Source: Isoetes taiwanensis
Lineage: Eukaryota > Streptophyta > Lycopodiopsida > Isoetales > Isoetaceae
DNA length: 64,000 nt
NCBI GenBank assembly: GCA_021234155.1
Contig: JAJEKV010000004.1
Coordinates: 14,230,716 to 14,294,715 of the forward strand
Direction: 5' to 3'
Shown here: one piece after another, positions 1 to 10,989 of the stretch
How positions within the stretch are numbered: position 1 is the stretch's first letter
How the letters are laid out: the number at the start of each line of letters is the position of its first letter
Program-made: the position numbers and the translations under genes
The notes under the pieces: model-generated
What the model saw: the letters and a program-made list of their open reading frames with translations, nothing else
Database searches by the model: none
Told to the model about the DNA's origin: nothing

Positions 1-260
1 ATATAGCCAACATCAAAATTGAGAAATGCTGCATCTTTCGGATGCCTTATAATTTTGATCATTGGTGTGAGGTTTAATTGAATTAGACATCTGAGCAAAC
101 ATGAGTTGCAGTACAAATATGTCTGTTGGGCGCCTAAACAGTTATATTTGTCTTTAACACAGGTCCTTAAGACATTCAGATGTCTTGGTTCTTGTTGATG
201 TGCGAATGTGCTGCGGATGTTTGTGGCGGTGCATGCGGCTTTCCTTTTTAGCAGGGTTGC

Positions 261-340
261 CGAACCCGAGGTGTACACTTTCTTGCAATTCTAGCTATGC
301 CAAACCCGAGGTGCACACTTTCTTGCAATTTTAGCTATGC
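261..340. repeat. Tandem 40-bp repeat, two units
   Basis: Two adjacent 40-bp units (261-300 and 301-340) differ at only three positions. They lie upstream of the decayed gag region of a Ty3/gypsy relic. The rest of 1-540 shows no coding sequence I can recognise. Confidence 0.85.
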
Positions 341-776
341 CACGTGTCTTAACATGTCACTTGAAATCATTTTGAGCCGTCTGATTCTCTAATTTCGAAT
401 CTTAGGGCTAGGGAAATTAGGAAACCCAAGTAATTCTCTGCCGCCGTCCACTTAGATTTGGCTGATGGTTCCTACTCCATTGTTCCTTCTTGTACTCCAT
501 TGCCTACCTTTGACTCTAGCATGAGTGCTAACACTTTCTTGAGGATATTTGAAGATTATTACAGGGACTAGGGTTTCAAAAAAGGTTGGAAGTGTTTCAA
601 AGAGGAAAGTGAGGCTGGTGCCTAGCTTACTTATGAGAAGCTGATGGGAACCATCTCATGGGACGAACTGGTTTCAATAGGTTTGGTAAACTTGCTGCTC
701 CTAAAGATCTTGTTAATGAATTGCAAAGTTTCTCTATCTATATAAAGAAAGATTCACTATCACACTCTTCCTAAAA

Positions 777-1443
777 GTGCCAAGTCACTATCCAACACTC
801 TTCCTAGTTTCATCTTTTATCAAAGGTTTGTCTTCCAGACCAAAGATTCAAAGAAAACTCATCAAGATCCAAGCTATTGAAGGTTTTGACTCTATCAATA
901 AGGTCTTTGAAAAAACCACAGAACTTACTAGGATGCTTTGCATCCCACCAGAGAAACACAACGTTCTCCATCATGATCCTTTTTATCCTGATGCTACTCA
1001 TAGCCCCTATGAGCCTAATCATTCTGTTCTAGTCTATGTTGTGGACAAGGATAAGAAGAAAGCTAAAGATGAAGAAGCAGATTCTCAAATTTCAGAGGTC
1101 AAGATAGATCTTTCTAAGGTGACTGAAGCTCTAACAGAGATAACTAAACAACTTGTTGAGCTTAAAACTTCTAGAACATGTGTCCAAAATGTAACAGGAA
1201 GGGTCATTTTGGGAAAGAATGTCCTGTTTGTGCTTTTTGCAAAGAGGTTGGTCATTTTGATGTTAGATGTGCAGTTAAAGAGTACTTTGCTAAACAAGAA
1301 AAGGAGAAGAAACTAGAACCAAATCATTCTGTGAGATTTGCTGAGCCAAGTACTTCTATAAGATTTGTGTATACTACAGATATTTCGAAGGCTGAAGAGA
1401 TTATGGTGGTACAAACAAAGAGTATGAATGAGACCAACAAGCA
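777..1443 (+). pseudogene. Gag remnant with two CCHC zinc knuckles
   Basis: A gag-like stretch reads from 777 in one frame. Near 1170 it continues in another frame as two consecutive zinc knuckles of the form C-x2-C-x4-H-x4-C (about 1181-1222 and 1229-1270). These are nucleic-acid-binding knuckles of retrotransposon nucleocapsids. An acidic/basic segment precedes them. The frame break near the first knuckle and the LINE insertion directly after 1443 make this a pseudogene. Weaker gag-like sequence with stops extends back to about 480. Confidence 0.75.
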
Positions 1444-4400
1444 TTGCTAAACAATTATCCGCGTCAAAGGGGAGCTTTGTGGGCCTCTCTTCGTAGCAAA
1501 GTTCTCAGGCTAGGCAATAATGTGGCATGGTTGCTCATTGGAGATTTCAATATGGTTGAAATTGAGGCAGACAGGTGTGGCAGGGGATCACAGGTGGTTC
1601 AGGGATTTGAGCGGGAGCAATGGCAACGCCTGCTGCATGATTGTGGCCTTGTGGAGATCGAGGGTGATCAATCCTTCACATGGTGCAATGGATGGACAGG
1701 CAATGGTAGAGCCTACGCCCGACATGATCGTGGCTATTATAATGCAGTAGCTGCTGATTTTCTTCAGTTGCAGAGAACTAATTTGTTGGATAGTGCAGTT
1801 TCAGGTCATAATCCACAATGGTTTTCTACCGGACAACCTCTATGGCGACGAGCTACAAAAACTTATTTCAAGCTCAATACTAAACATCTAAAGGATAGTG
1901 AATTCATTGCAGGTTGTCGGAATGCATGGTCTCATGAATTCTCTCGTTGTGGTGGCATGGCTGGTATTGTTGCCGCTCTCAGGGCTGTTAAATCCTTTGC
2001 TAAGCAGTGGGGTCATGCACAGGTGGTTCGGACTAGAGGCGAATTAACCGGGTTGTATCAGTAGTTACAGAGATGCCGTGCGCTTGCCCCTTCTTCTGGT
2101 ATTAGAGAGAAAGAAATCTTGACAGAGATTAAAGCCATTGAGACGGCTCATGTGAATCAAGCCAGGATAAAGGCTGGACTAGAATGGTTTAGATCTGGTG
2201 ATAGATGCTCTCACTTCTTTTTTCGGGCCGCTAAGAGAAGGCGTATGATGGCATCTATTAACTCCCTTATTTTGCCTGATGGTTCAGAGTGTTCTGATCC
2301 GGTTCAGTTGAAGCAGTATCTTCACGACCACTTTGCCTCATTTTTTTCCAGACATCAATTGCCCTTTCAGGAGGATATGCAATCTGCAGTCTTGTCGAAG
2401 GTCCACCCCATTGTGTCAGCGGAGCAGCATGCACACCTAGAGTCAGAGATCACCATCAATGACTTACATTCAGCAACTTCTCTTTTAAAGAAAGACAAGT
2501 GCCCTGGCGTGGATGGTTTCCCAGTGGATTTTTTCCAGGAATATTGGGATTGGTTGGGTTGCGATCTTTACAATGCTTTCTGTGAGTTTCGTAGGTTCAG
2601 AAGTTTGGATAAGATCATTAATACTGGCTGTATTTCTCTTATTCCCAAGTGTAAAGAGCCAAAGACAATATCTGACTGGCGCCCTATCATATTATTGTCT
2701 TCCGTGTATAAAATATTTGCGAAGGCCCTTGCAGACAAAGTGCGTGATGTCTTGGCTGTATCAATCTCTCCTACTCAATCTGGATTCTTGCCAAGGAGGA
2801 GCATTTTAGACAATGTTGCTGCTGCTTATGAGGGTATGTATTGGGCCAGATTGAAAGGTCAGCATATAGTCTATCTTAAATTAGATTTTGCCAAAGCATA
2901 TGATAGTGTAGATTGGGAGTTTTTGGAGAAAAGCCTCTTAACATTGGGCTTTGGTCAGCAGTTCATCAGTGATGTTATGAAGCTCCATATCTCGGCACGG
3001 TCCACTGTGTTGTTTCAGGGGGAACCCTCCACTGTTTTTTCGGTTGGGCGAGGTGTTCGCCAAGGTTGACCATTAGCTCCACTTTTGTTCACAATAGTAG
3101 CTGAGGTCCTCTAACAGCTATTTGTTAAGGCCATGCAGGATGGGATAGTGCAGGGGTTGTGTATGGAGGATGGTTCACAGGAAATTTGTAACCAGTATGC
3201 TGATGACACGTTCCTCTTTCTTGTTGCTGATACAGACAATCTTCAGAATGCAAAGCTTCTTCTTGATACTTTCTCTTTAGCATCTGGAGTTCTTGTTGGT
3301 TGGCCAAAGTGTTCTGCATTATGGACGCTTGATGGGGTTGTGCCTTCTTGTGTTGCGGATTTTCCTTAGAAGGTGCTTCCTCATGGGAAGGCTACTAAAC
3401 TTCTTGGTATACCTGTGGGTATTCATATTTCTACTTCTGATGCTTGGGATATTATCATTGAAGGGTTGCGTAAGCATTTGTTTTGGTGGAATACTGCTAA
3501 GCTCTCTCTGCCTGCGCGAATAACTGTTGCTAAGCATGTTTTAAGTAATTCCCATGTCTATATGGCCTCTGCCCTTTTGGCTTCTCAGTCAAAATTTCAG
3601 GTGATTGTTACGATTGTCCGTAACTTTATTTGGGGTGGGACTGAGGAGCATGTTGTGGTCAAGGTTGCATGGTCCAAATGCACCAAGCCAAAATTTGCAG
3701 GTGGTTTTGATATGACAGACTTCCATTTGCAGAGTAAGATTCTAATTTCTAAATTCATTTGGAGGATCCTTAAGGATATGGTTGATTCACTTGCACATTG
3801 TGTTCCTTTTGGAAAGCTTCATTAAAACCCCTTCTTCCGTGGAGTCTCTTTTATCAGCTATGCCTTTTTCCTAATGCCTCTCCTTTTTTGAAAGGCTTGC
3901 TGGAGTCATGGGAGACAATAAGGACCCTATTTCGGATTGATCTTGTTGCATGTCATCAGCTGAGTGCCCCTTGTTGGTGGATTCCTGTGGAAAATAATCT
4001 TCCACTTTGTGCCTCGGTTCATCGATTAACTCAACGGCGCTGGAGGTTAGCAGGAATCTTGACAGTTGCGGCATGGTTTGATTCGGGCCAGTTAGCGACA
4101 TGGCAAATCTTTCAAACAAAATTTTCATTGTCTCGATGGGACAGACCTATTTGGCAAAAGGTTGCTAGTACTCTGCCATTGGTTGCTCCAGAGGCTATTG
4201 AAGGGTGCATGTGGGTTTCCCACCAGAGTATTCATGAGCATAGGCTTGTGAATTCTATGTATAGGCTGCTTGTCAATAGTGATATCCTTCCGCCATCCAC
4301 TAGGTGGTCCCTTCAGCTTTCACCTCCTAATTAGAGACGTATGTGGACTTGGGCTTGGGATAAACTACTCCATCCTAAGGTGGCTGTGCTTTGGTGGCAG

Positions 4401-4957
4401 ATTCTTCACAGATGCCCTCGTGTGAACGTGCTTGTCCACGATTTGATCCTCGAGTGTCGGCCTCACCCTTTGTGCAAGCAAAGGGACGAGACCATTGAGC
4501 ATTGTTTCTTTTTATGTGTTCATCTCCAGCCTGTTTGGTCTTGGCTGCTTTCTCTTTTTCACGTGACATTGACAAGTCAGCAAGTGCTTCTGGCTATCTA
4601 TCCGGATACTTGGAATAAGTTGCGGAGCCAAGCATTTCATTTAGCATCAGGATGGTTGTTGTGGTCCATCTGGAAGCGCAGAAGACTGTCTATCTTTCAG
4701 GGTTTGGATATTCCTCCTGCAATTGTCCTCCAGGACGCACAAGCTAGAATTGTTAAGGCTTACCATTGCTCTTCGCTTGCTCCTGCCAAGCGACAGTTGA
4801 TATTTGAGTCCTATTTGAGTGTGTTGTCTTATGCATAGGCTGGTGGTTCTACTCAGTGGATCATGATTATCCTCTGAGACTTTATTCCCGCCTCTGCGTT
4901 TGTATTTTGCTTTTGACTTGGAGTTTCAATAAAGTTTGTCGTCCTTCAAAAAAAAAA
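1444..4957 (+). mobile_element. 5'-truncated L1-type LINE (copy 1)
   Basis: The element starts inside the endonuclease domain, at a point equal to residues about 110 of ORF2 in the longer copy at 44.8-50.3 kb. It ends with AATAAA, the family 3' end (TTTGTCGTCCTTCAAA) and a short poly(A) at about 4949-4957. The same 3' end, with AATAAAGCTTGTC, closes the minus-strand copy. It sits inside a gypsy gag gene. A short imperfect duplication (ATTGCT/ATGCT) flanks it. 5' truncation is typical of target-primed reverse transcription. Confidence 0.9.
1447..4838 (+). pseudogene. L1 ORF2 remnant: endonuclease, RT, zf-RVT
   Basis: Pieces in shifting frames cover most of ORF2. The endonuclease part has GDFN, but the expected SDHNP motif reads SGHNP, so a catalytic Asp is lost. 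The reverse transcriptase keeps the motif A region (LDFAKAYD, about 2881-2910), and the YADD motif is at 3196-3207. An RVT zinc-binding domain with its Trp-rich entry (WAWDKLLHPKV) and a Cys/His cluster follows at about 4341-4600. Stops include those at 2062, 3067 and 3367. This copy retains RT motif A, which the longer relative at 46.7 kb has lost. Confidence 0.9.
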
Positions 4958-4959
4958 TG

Positions 4960-5660
4960 CTGAATCTAGCAAGTCTATACCTGAGGTTCCGAGTATGCCC
5001 TTGTTGCCAAAGCCTATTGTGGATACACCTTCACAAGAAATAAGTCCACCTCCTTGTCAAAAATATGGTAAGAAAGATCAAGAGCTTGATGAGGTAGATG
5101 CTTTACTCAAAAATTTTAAAGTAAGTGTAGATCTTTATACTTTGTTAAAAATAGCACCTGGTTATAGAAAAAAGTTGTTGCAAAAAACTGTTGAAGATGA
5201 AACCATGGCTTGTGTGAATTTTACTGATGCTACTAATTTTGTGTTGGCTCAAAATGAAGAAGATCCTGGACCCTTTATGTGTTCAGACGCTTTGAGGTTA
5301 TACTTTTTCCAATGTGTTGTTAGATGGTGGATATCCTTTGAATATCATACACTATAATATTATGAAGAAATGTGGTTTAGAAATAGATAAGAGATCTTCT
5401 CTTTTGCTAAAATCCTTCTCTAATGCTAAAATAGCCCCTGTAGGAATAGTGACTAAGGTCTCTGTTAATACATAAGGTATTGTGGTGGCTGCTAATTTCA
5501 CTGTGGTTTCTTTTTAGGATATAGGGGGATGATGCAGATATCTTTGAACTTTTGCTAGGGAGGAGGTGGATGTCCACTGTAGATGCCAGACCTGTTTGGT
5601 CTCAAGGAAGATGCACTATCACTAATGGCTCCCAAGTTGCTCCAATGGTTCCATGGTTCA
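4960..5660 (+). pseudogene. Gypsy gag C-end and aspartic protease remnant
   Basis: After the LINE poly(A) the gypsy frame resumes. Around 5320-5345 the frame reads LLDGGYPLNII, which fits the active-site region of a retroviral-type aspartic protease, with DGG in place of the usual DTG/DSG. It continues to a LLLGR-type segment at about 5540-5660. In-frame stops at about 5474 and 5516 break it. The protease call rests on motif shape and position before the RT. Confidence 0.6.
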
Positions 5661-5799
5661 AAAGAGAAAGTGCACTTCATCAAAGAGTGGAAGAACCTTT
5701 GGGTTTCTACAGTTTGGCAGCTATTAAGCCAAGGAATTGTGAGTTGGTTCCTCTTATTGTGGAGTTTACATCATCCCTGTGACAAGTAAGGAATGATTT

Positions 5800-6190
5800 T
5801 TGTGGTCTGATGGAGGTATTTCGAAGAAACTAAATGTTGCATCATCTGCTGCTATCTTCAAGGATTTCTCTTATAAAATCTTAGCCAAGGTAGGGAGAAT
5901 TTACCCCCAAGTCACTTCTAATGTGGCAGAATACAAGGCTTTGATTGCAGGTCTCCAAGAAGCCAAAGCTATGATATTGCTAACATTCACATTTACGGTG
6001 ACTCTCAACTAATCTGTAGACAAGTTTTAGAAGATTACCAAACCAAGAATGTAGATATGGAAGTCTTTTGAAGAATCGGGCAATGGGAGTTCTCTCAAGC
6101 TTTGCCTCATGGGAGATCATTCACATCCCAAGAGAGCATAATTGGGAAGCCGATGCCTTGTGCAGCGAAACTCTTATGTCACATCTAGCT
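5800..6190 (+). pseudogene. RNase H-like domain remnant upstream of the RT
   Basis: The translation contains SDGG, then an Ala-Ala-Ile-Phe segment, VAEYKALIAGL (the conserved Glu helix) and, after a frameshift, IYGDSQLI (the conserved Asp). This pattern is that of the RNase H fold seen in plant retroelements, including the additional archaeal-type RNase H of Tat elements. Its place between protease and reverse transcriptase differs from the usual gypsy order. Confidence 0.65.
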
Positions 6191-6359
6191 GAAGGAGCTA
6201 TTCCATAAGATGATCTTGATGCTGATGAAGTGAAGGAACTCTGCCCTTTAGAAGAGAGAGATACTAAAGAGGTTACCATCATTAATAATGGTAAGCAAAG
6301 GACTCTATTTGTTGGAGATCTAATTGATCATCAAAACAAGCAGGACATATAAGTTTTTT

Positions 6360-7167
6360 TTGAAGAAAGAAAGGATGTATTTGCATGGGATTATTCTGAG
6401 CTTACTGGTATAAAAAAGGACGTATGCCAATTTGAAATTAAGATAAAAAAAGGATGTAAACCTATTTTTCAAAAATTGAGAAGGATTAATGCTTCACTAA
6501 TGGGATTAATCAAAGATGAGCTAGATAAAATGTTAGATGCAGGCGTTATTATTGAAATTATCAATCCAGAATGGGTGCCTTGCATTGTGCCAGTGGAGAA
6601 AAAAAGTGGTGCTCTAAGAATTTGTATAGATTATTAAGATCTTAACAAGGCCACTATCAAAGACTATTATCTCTCGCCCTTAAGATGTGTATTCAATCTT
6701 GGATGGGTTTTCAGGATTCAACCAAATTAGTATTAGAGAGGAAGACCAGCCAAAAACTTATTTTATCACCCCTTGGGGAACTTATACTATGAAAAGCATG
6801 CCATTTGGCTAGAGGAAATTTTATATGCTCTAGCAGATAAAGATGTGTATTCAATCTTGGATGGGTTTTCAGGATTCAACCAAATCAGTATTAGAGAGGA
6901 AGACCAGCCAAAACTTATTTTATCACCCCTTGGGGAACTTATACTATGAAAAGCATGCCATTTGGCTTGATGAATGCACTTGCTACATTCCAAAGAACTA
7001 TAGATGTTATCTTTAAGTTTATGTCTGTTGAAGAGTTCAGAGTTTACTTGGATGATCTTTGCCTAGGTTCTCACTCTACTAACCATTTGGAATTACTTGC
7101 AAAAATCTGTTATTCGTGTAGAAACTCTGGAGTCAATCTCAATCCTAAGAAATGTATCAAATTTTAG
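6360..7167 (+). pseudogene. Ty3/gypsy reverse transcriptase remnant
   Basis: The frame reads through the usual landmarks: a DVFAW entry, KLRRINA, VEKKSGALRICIDY, a DGFSGFNQI segment, MPFGLMNA and the catalytic YLDD at 7045-7056. It ends at a stop after NPKKCIKF. There is a stop in the CIDY region. A block of about 130 bp (DGFSGFNQI to PFGL) is duplicated at about 6682-6811 and 6841-6967, so the domain cannot be functional. No RNase H or integrase follows. Confidence 0.85.
6682..6967 (+). repeat. Direct duplication of about 130 bp inside the gypsy RT
   Basis: The block beginning GATGTGTATTCAATC occurs at about 6684 and again at 6842, almost identical through to the MPFG codons. The sequence between the blocks (about 6812-6840) encodes EEILYALAD, which belongs before the second block. 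The first block is joined directly to upstream RT sequence without it. This looks like a tandem duplication followed by a small deletion. Confidence 0.85.
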
Positions 7168-8654
7168 AGATCACGGCAGAATCGTCCTACAACTCAAAAT
7201 CCAAGTTTCTGAGCACTGTTCTGTAGTTTGACCTTCATTGACCAAAAATTGACCCCACATTGAGCCTGATTTTATCACAAATATAAAGTCTGACTTGGTC
7301 AGGATCTTCACCACATTGCTCAGCATATTTTCTATACCTGAATCAAGAAACAAAATAAAAAACTCAATCCATTCCTGCAAGCTATACCCGTTTGACCATT
7401 GCTACCCTTATGGGAAAGGTATGAACTTATCTGTGATTTTTTCTAGTAAAGACTGATTACCTTAAGTGATCTGGTAACTCCAACTTGAACATAGTTTCAA
7501 GTTGACTTCTTATGTCTTAAGCCAGGTTGAGGGTCAACAAGCCGGCTCCGGCTACCCATCAAGAATCTTCCGTGTGCAGTCTTGTTTGATCCCTATCCAC
7601 CTTTTCTGTGATATCTCTCTAACTGTAAGGAATTACGAGTAATGCCACCCCGATTCTGAATCTAGACTCCGAGAGCTTTTTGGAATGTTCATGATAACCA
7701 ACCTTAAGATTTTCTTTGTAGTTGTATCAGCAGCAAAGTGTCCACCACAGATGCCTTCATGACAAGCTTCAATAATCATTTTGGCTTCTCCAGGATCCAT
7801 ACATCTCACTGATGATTGCTCGTCGATTTATAACATTTTCAAGTTTGCCTTTTTTAATATTATCCATCTTTTCTAAAATTAGAACATATCTAGATATTAA
7901 ATCTATTTCAAACTCAAAGGTCTAGTATAGTCCAGAATATCTTCTCTATTCTAGGATCAATATTTTATGCTATTTTCTACTCACGTATCCTCCCTATCTT
8001 TGGAGAGAAGTCCTACTTCTCTGCTCCATCACTCTCTACCTAGGAAATTGACATCTACAACTATTCCATATTTTATTCCTTCCTAAGGTCTAATTTACTA
8101 TTCTTATCCAATAACCCCCCTAAGTGTGTTACATTATTCAAACAAGACTTAATTCGTAGCTAGAAACTCAATTGGCTAGACCCGTTATCTATGAAATTAT
8201 CTATCTTCCTAATGGATATTCCCGCCCCTTCTCTTTCAAGCTCCCAAAATCAATTGGGGGCAAATTGTAGAGGTCCACAATTTAGATGATCCATATTTTG
8301 CAATTTCCTTCTACCCAGTTGATTTGAGTTAGTGGAAATTGCTAGACTAGATTAACTAATAATTAAATTAACATAGTTAATTATTAATTATTTAGCATAG
8401 TTCGCTTTTAATTAATTATATTTAACTTAAAACAGCTAACCTTACCTTGTTAAAAAAAAAAAATGAATGACGCAGGTAAATATTACAAGATGTACAAGTC
8501 TCATCTAGCTGTGCCTTGTTAATTATTAACATGAATAATTACTATAAATAACTATTAATTATTCATGGCGATGGTCACATATTTGTGAGAACGTACAAAG
8601 TACTGGAACGTCACAGTAAAGTTCTTCTTTTCTAAGTTCCTTTGGCATATCCTA
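7168..8654. other. Non-coding AT-rich stretch
   Basis: No coding sequence or RNA gene was recognised. The sequence is AT-rich with many stops in all frames. It may hold decayed 3' sequence of the gypsy element, but no LTR or polypurine tract could be identified. Confidence 0.5.
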
Positions 8655-9640
8655 TTGGGCCATGTACAACCATGTGGAATATGGATGCTTCTTCAGTCTT
8701 TGGAACACTGTGTTGTTTGGGCAGACACCTTAGTTGCCATGGGCTCTCTTCTAGGCCATCAAACCATTTCTGAAAGGTCTATTGAACGCCTGACAAATCG
8801 TGAAACCTTGGTGGCCATTGACTCATTATATTGCATGCAAACCTCTTCTCCTTTTTTGTGGCTTTCATTTGATCATTTGTGGCCTCTTTGCACCCAAGAA
8901 CACAGAGGAGGTAGCATCATGTTGTATTTTCCACGCTTGATGCAATGAGCAGCTTTTCACTTGGCCAGCATTTCGTGAAAAATATGATCTGACCTCACAG
9001 GACTTTCATGTATGGAAAATTGTCAAAGATAATATTCCTCTTATCCCTGACCGTGGGGAGGAGCAGATTTGGAAAACTAATGGAGACATTTTGTTGAGTA
9101 AGGACTTGGTTTAGCATTACTACAGATTCCTAATGTCTGCTCCCCCCTTGCCTCCATCTTCTCACTGGGCATTGACGGTGCAAGAGATGCATCCACATCG
9201 CATGTGGAATTGCATTTGGGATGAAAATATCATTCCCAAGCACTTGATACTTCTCTGGCAAATTGTTCATCACTCAGTCAGAGTGAATGTGAAGGTCCAC
9301 TTATTGAAGCCACGAGTCAACCCAGTCTGCACTGTATGCAGGTTTGCCTGAGACTATTGGGCATTGCTTTGTCTTGTGTTACAATATTCATACCACATGG
9401 GCGTGGGTTTAGGCTCGATTTCAGTCGCATCTCGACAGTCAACAAATTCTCCTTGGTTCACTCCCGGGACGTTGGCCGAGACCTAAGAAACCAGCGTTCC
9501 ATGTTACATGAGCGCTGGCTTGCTGGACCATTTGGAAAAGTTGGTGCACCTAGTGTTCAAAAAAGTCTCCCCTACTCCAGATCAGATACTACCAGAAATT
9601 AAGGATAGATTGTATGATCTTTAGTGTCCACAATATCTAA
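8655..9640 (+). pseudogene. LINE ORF2 C-terminal remnant (zf-RVT)
   Basis: From about 9195 the frame reads MWNCIWDENIIPKHLILLWQ, the entry of the RVT zinc-binding domain of plant L1 LINEs. A Cys-rich segment follows, then after a frame break ETIGHCFVLCYNI and a Trp-containing tail near 9540 (WTIW). The relation to LINE copy 1 is clear in layout but distant in sequence, so this is a separate, older L1 lineage. No RT core was seen; the weaker text from 8655 may be the ORF2 thumb region. Confidence 0.7.
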
Positions 9641-9698
9641 GGATGAGATTTGGGGATCTTATCTATGTCTCATCTTAATTGTAAGTTTTGTGAGTTTC

Positions 9699-9915
9699 TG
9701 GGTTGCCCTTAAGGGGGCAAACCCTTGCTTGTGTGGGTTTGTGGCATATCCTAAGTATATGCTGGAATATACTTAGGATATGCTGGTGACTGCTCCAAAC
9801 CCATTGTCGCCTATAAACTGGCGGTCTTGTGGGTTCTGGATTGCGAATGTTGCAACCGGGTAACTGGCAGGGCAGAAGAAGCTCCAATCTGATGCTGCTG
9901 GACCTTTAATGTTAT
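9699..9915. repeat. 217-bp dispersed palindromic repeat, copy 1
   Basis: Nearly identical to 15361-15575, with a handful of substitutions and a 2-bp indel. It opens with a short hairpin (GGGTTGCCC then GGGCAAACCC). About 50 bp further in it has a second inverted repeat (ATCCTAAGTATAT / ATATACTTAGGAT). No open reading frame is conserved and no known family was recognised. The two copies face the same way. Confidence 0.85.
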
Positions 9916-10311
9916 CTGGTTCTTGCCGTTCTATTCGGGACAAGGGCAAGAATGGGCAAGAATGGGCATTCGGGACAAGGGCAAGAAAGAGCAAGGATGA
10001 TTTTTTTCAATTCAGTATGCAAGTTTTAGATTTACATTTTTTTGCGATTTGGATGCTTCCGATTTCTGCCGGATCAAATCCTACAGGGGTCTCGCCTGGT
10101 GGGTTAGATCTGTGGAGGCAAAACATACAGGCCATGTAACAGAATGGCCATGCTGGATCCATGCCTTTTGCACGACAAGATCGTGGATGGATGCTTCTGC
10201 TCCTGTAAGTATAGTTTTCCTTATTGGCATTTTCATTAGTCATCTTCTGTAAGCCTGTTTTTTGAATTTTCATATGGTTTACCATTGCAATAGTATTGCT
10301 TTTATCCTTTC

Positions 10312-10345
10312 CTTATGATGAATGCAGGTAGCTACATGTACGGAG
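10312..10345. repeat. Left target-site duplication, 34 bp
   Basis: This sequence, starting CTTATGATGAA, recurs at 10956-10989 with two mismatches. The pair brackets the LINE fragment at 10346-10955. A length of 34 bp is long for a LINE target-site duplication. Confidence 0.85.
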
Positions 10346-10750
10346 TATTGCTTTTATCTTTGCCCAAGTCATTATCATGCACACATAAATCCCACCTTGG
10401 CACCAGGGCCCCAAGCTTATTTGCTTGCTTCATTGTCCAGGAACAAGCTTGTAGCTATTGCATCCATTCGCACGGGGTCTCACAGGCTACAGATTGAGAC
10501 AGGTAGATGGGAGCGGCCGCAATTGCCGCGAGAAGCGAGACTATGTGCTTGTTGCCAGTTACAGGTTATTGAAGATGAAAGCCATACTCTTCTGAGTTGC
10601 CCTGCTTTTGAGATAGTCCGGAATCATTTTTTGACCTTAGCATTCCATTCCACGCTTCCACAACTTCTCAGAGCACCATCTGTGCATGACTTGGCATTAT
10701 ACATACTTGAGGTTCTAGATAAACGTCTGCAATTACTGAGCCCTCAGTAG
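10346..10750 (+). pseudogene. LINE ORF2 C-terminus with C-x2-C-x9-H-x4-C zinc motif
   Basis: The frame reads to a stop at 10748-10750 and contains CACCQLQVIEDESHTLLSC, a C-x2-C-x9-H-x4-C zinc module. The same spacing is found in the LINEs at 60.9-61.2 kb and 62.3-63.9 kb, linking the two families. The sequence before it (IASIRTGSHRLQIETGRW) matches the equivalent part of the 39-kb copy. Only the tail of ORF2 is present. Confidence 0.85.
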
Positions 10751-10955
10751 TCATTATCTCTGCTTGTCTAGTATCATCATTACTGCAAAGGTTTTTCCCT
10801 TGAAAACCTTTCGAGGCAGGGGTTTTTTAATCCTAGTAGTAATGATTGTACTAGCTCATTGTATGGGTCCCATGACCTATTGGTCTCCGTGGACGTTAAC
10901 AAAACTATTCTATTCTATTCTATTCTATTCTTATTCTTATTCTTAACTGAATGTT
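10346..10955 (+). mobile_element. 5'-truncated LINE fragment, YADD/CCHC-tail family, copy 1
   Basis: The fragment contains the last part of ORF2, a 3' UTR and a (TATTC)n tail (about 10908-10945), bracketed by a 34-bp duplication. The 3' UTR (GAAAACC...GGCAGGGGTTTTTT..., GGTCTCCGTGGACG) is shared with the copy ending near 39610. The 3' end carries the nested stem-loop also present in the LINEs at 56-64 kb. It is a short, truncated insertion. Confidence 0.9.
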
Positions 10956-10989
10956 CTTATGATGAACGCAGGTAGCTACATGTATGGAG
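10956..10989. repeat. Right target-site duplication, 34 bp
   Basis: Partner of 10312-10345, differing at two positions. It follows the pentamer tail of the LINE fragment after a short AT-rich spacer. Confidence 0.85.

Larger units (their letters stand above)
540..7167 (+). mobile_element. Ty3/gypsy-like LTR retrotransposon relic, split by a LINE
   Basis: Gag, protease, RNase H-like and reverse transcriptase remnants read on the plus strand in that order. The element is interrupted at about 1444-4957 by an L1 LINE. Joining the host sequence just before and after the LINE restores one gag reading frame (ending Asn-Lys-His, resuming Ala-Glu-Ser), which shows the LINE entered an existing element. 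No LTRs or integrase were found, and stops and frameshifts are frequent, so it is dead. The RNase H-like domain lies upstream of the RT, which is unusual for gypsy elements. The closest plant relatives may be the Tat/Athila group, judged only from the style of the RT sequence. Confidence 0.8.

Noticed and set aside
1178-1270. Host CCHC zinc-finger protein gene
   Set aside because: The knuckles sit between gag-like and protease-like remnants of the same element and lack a complete gene around them.
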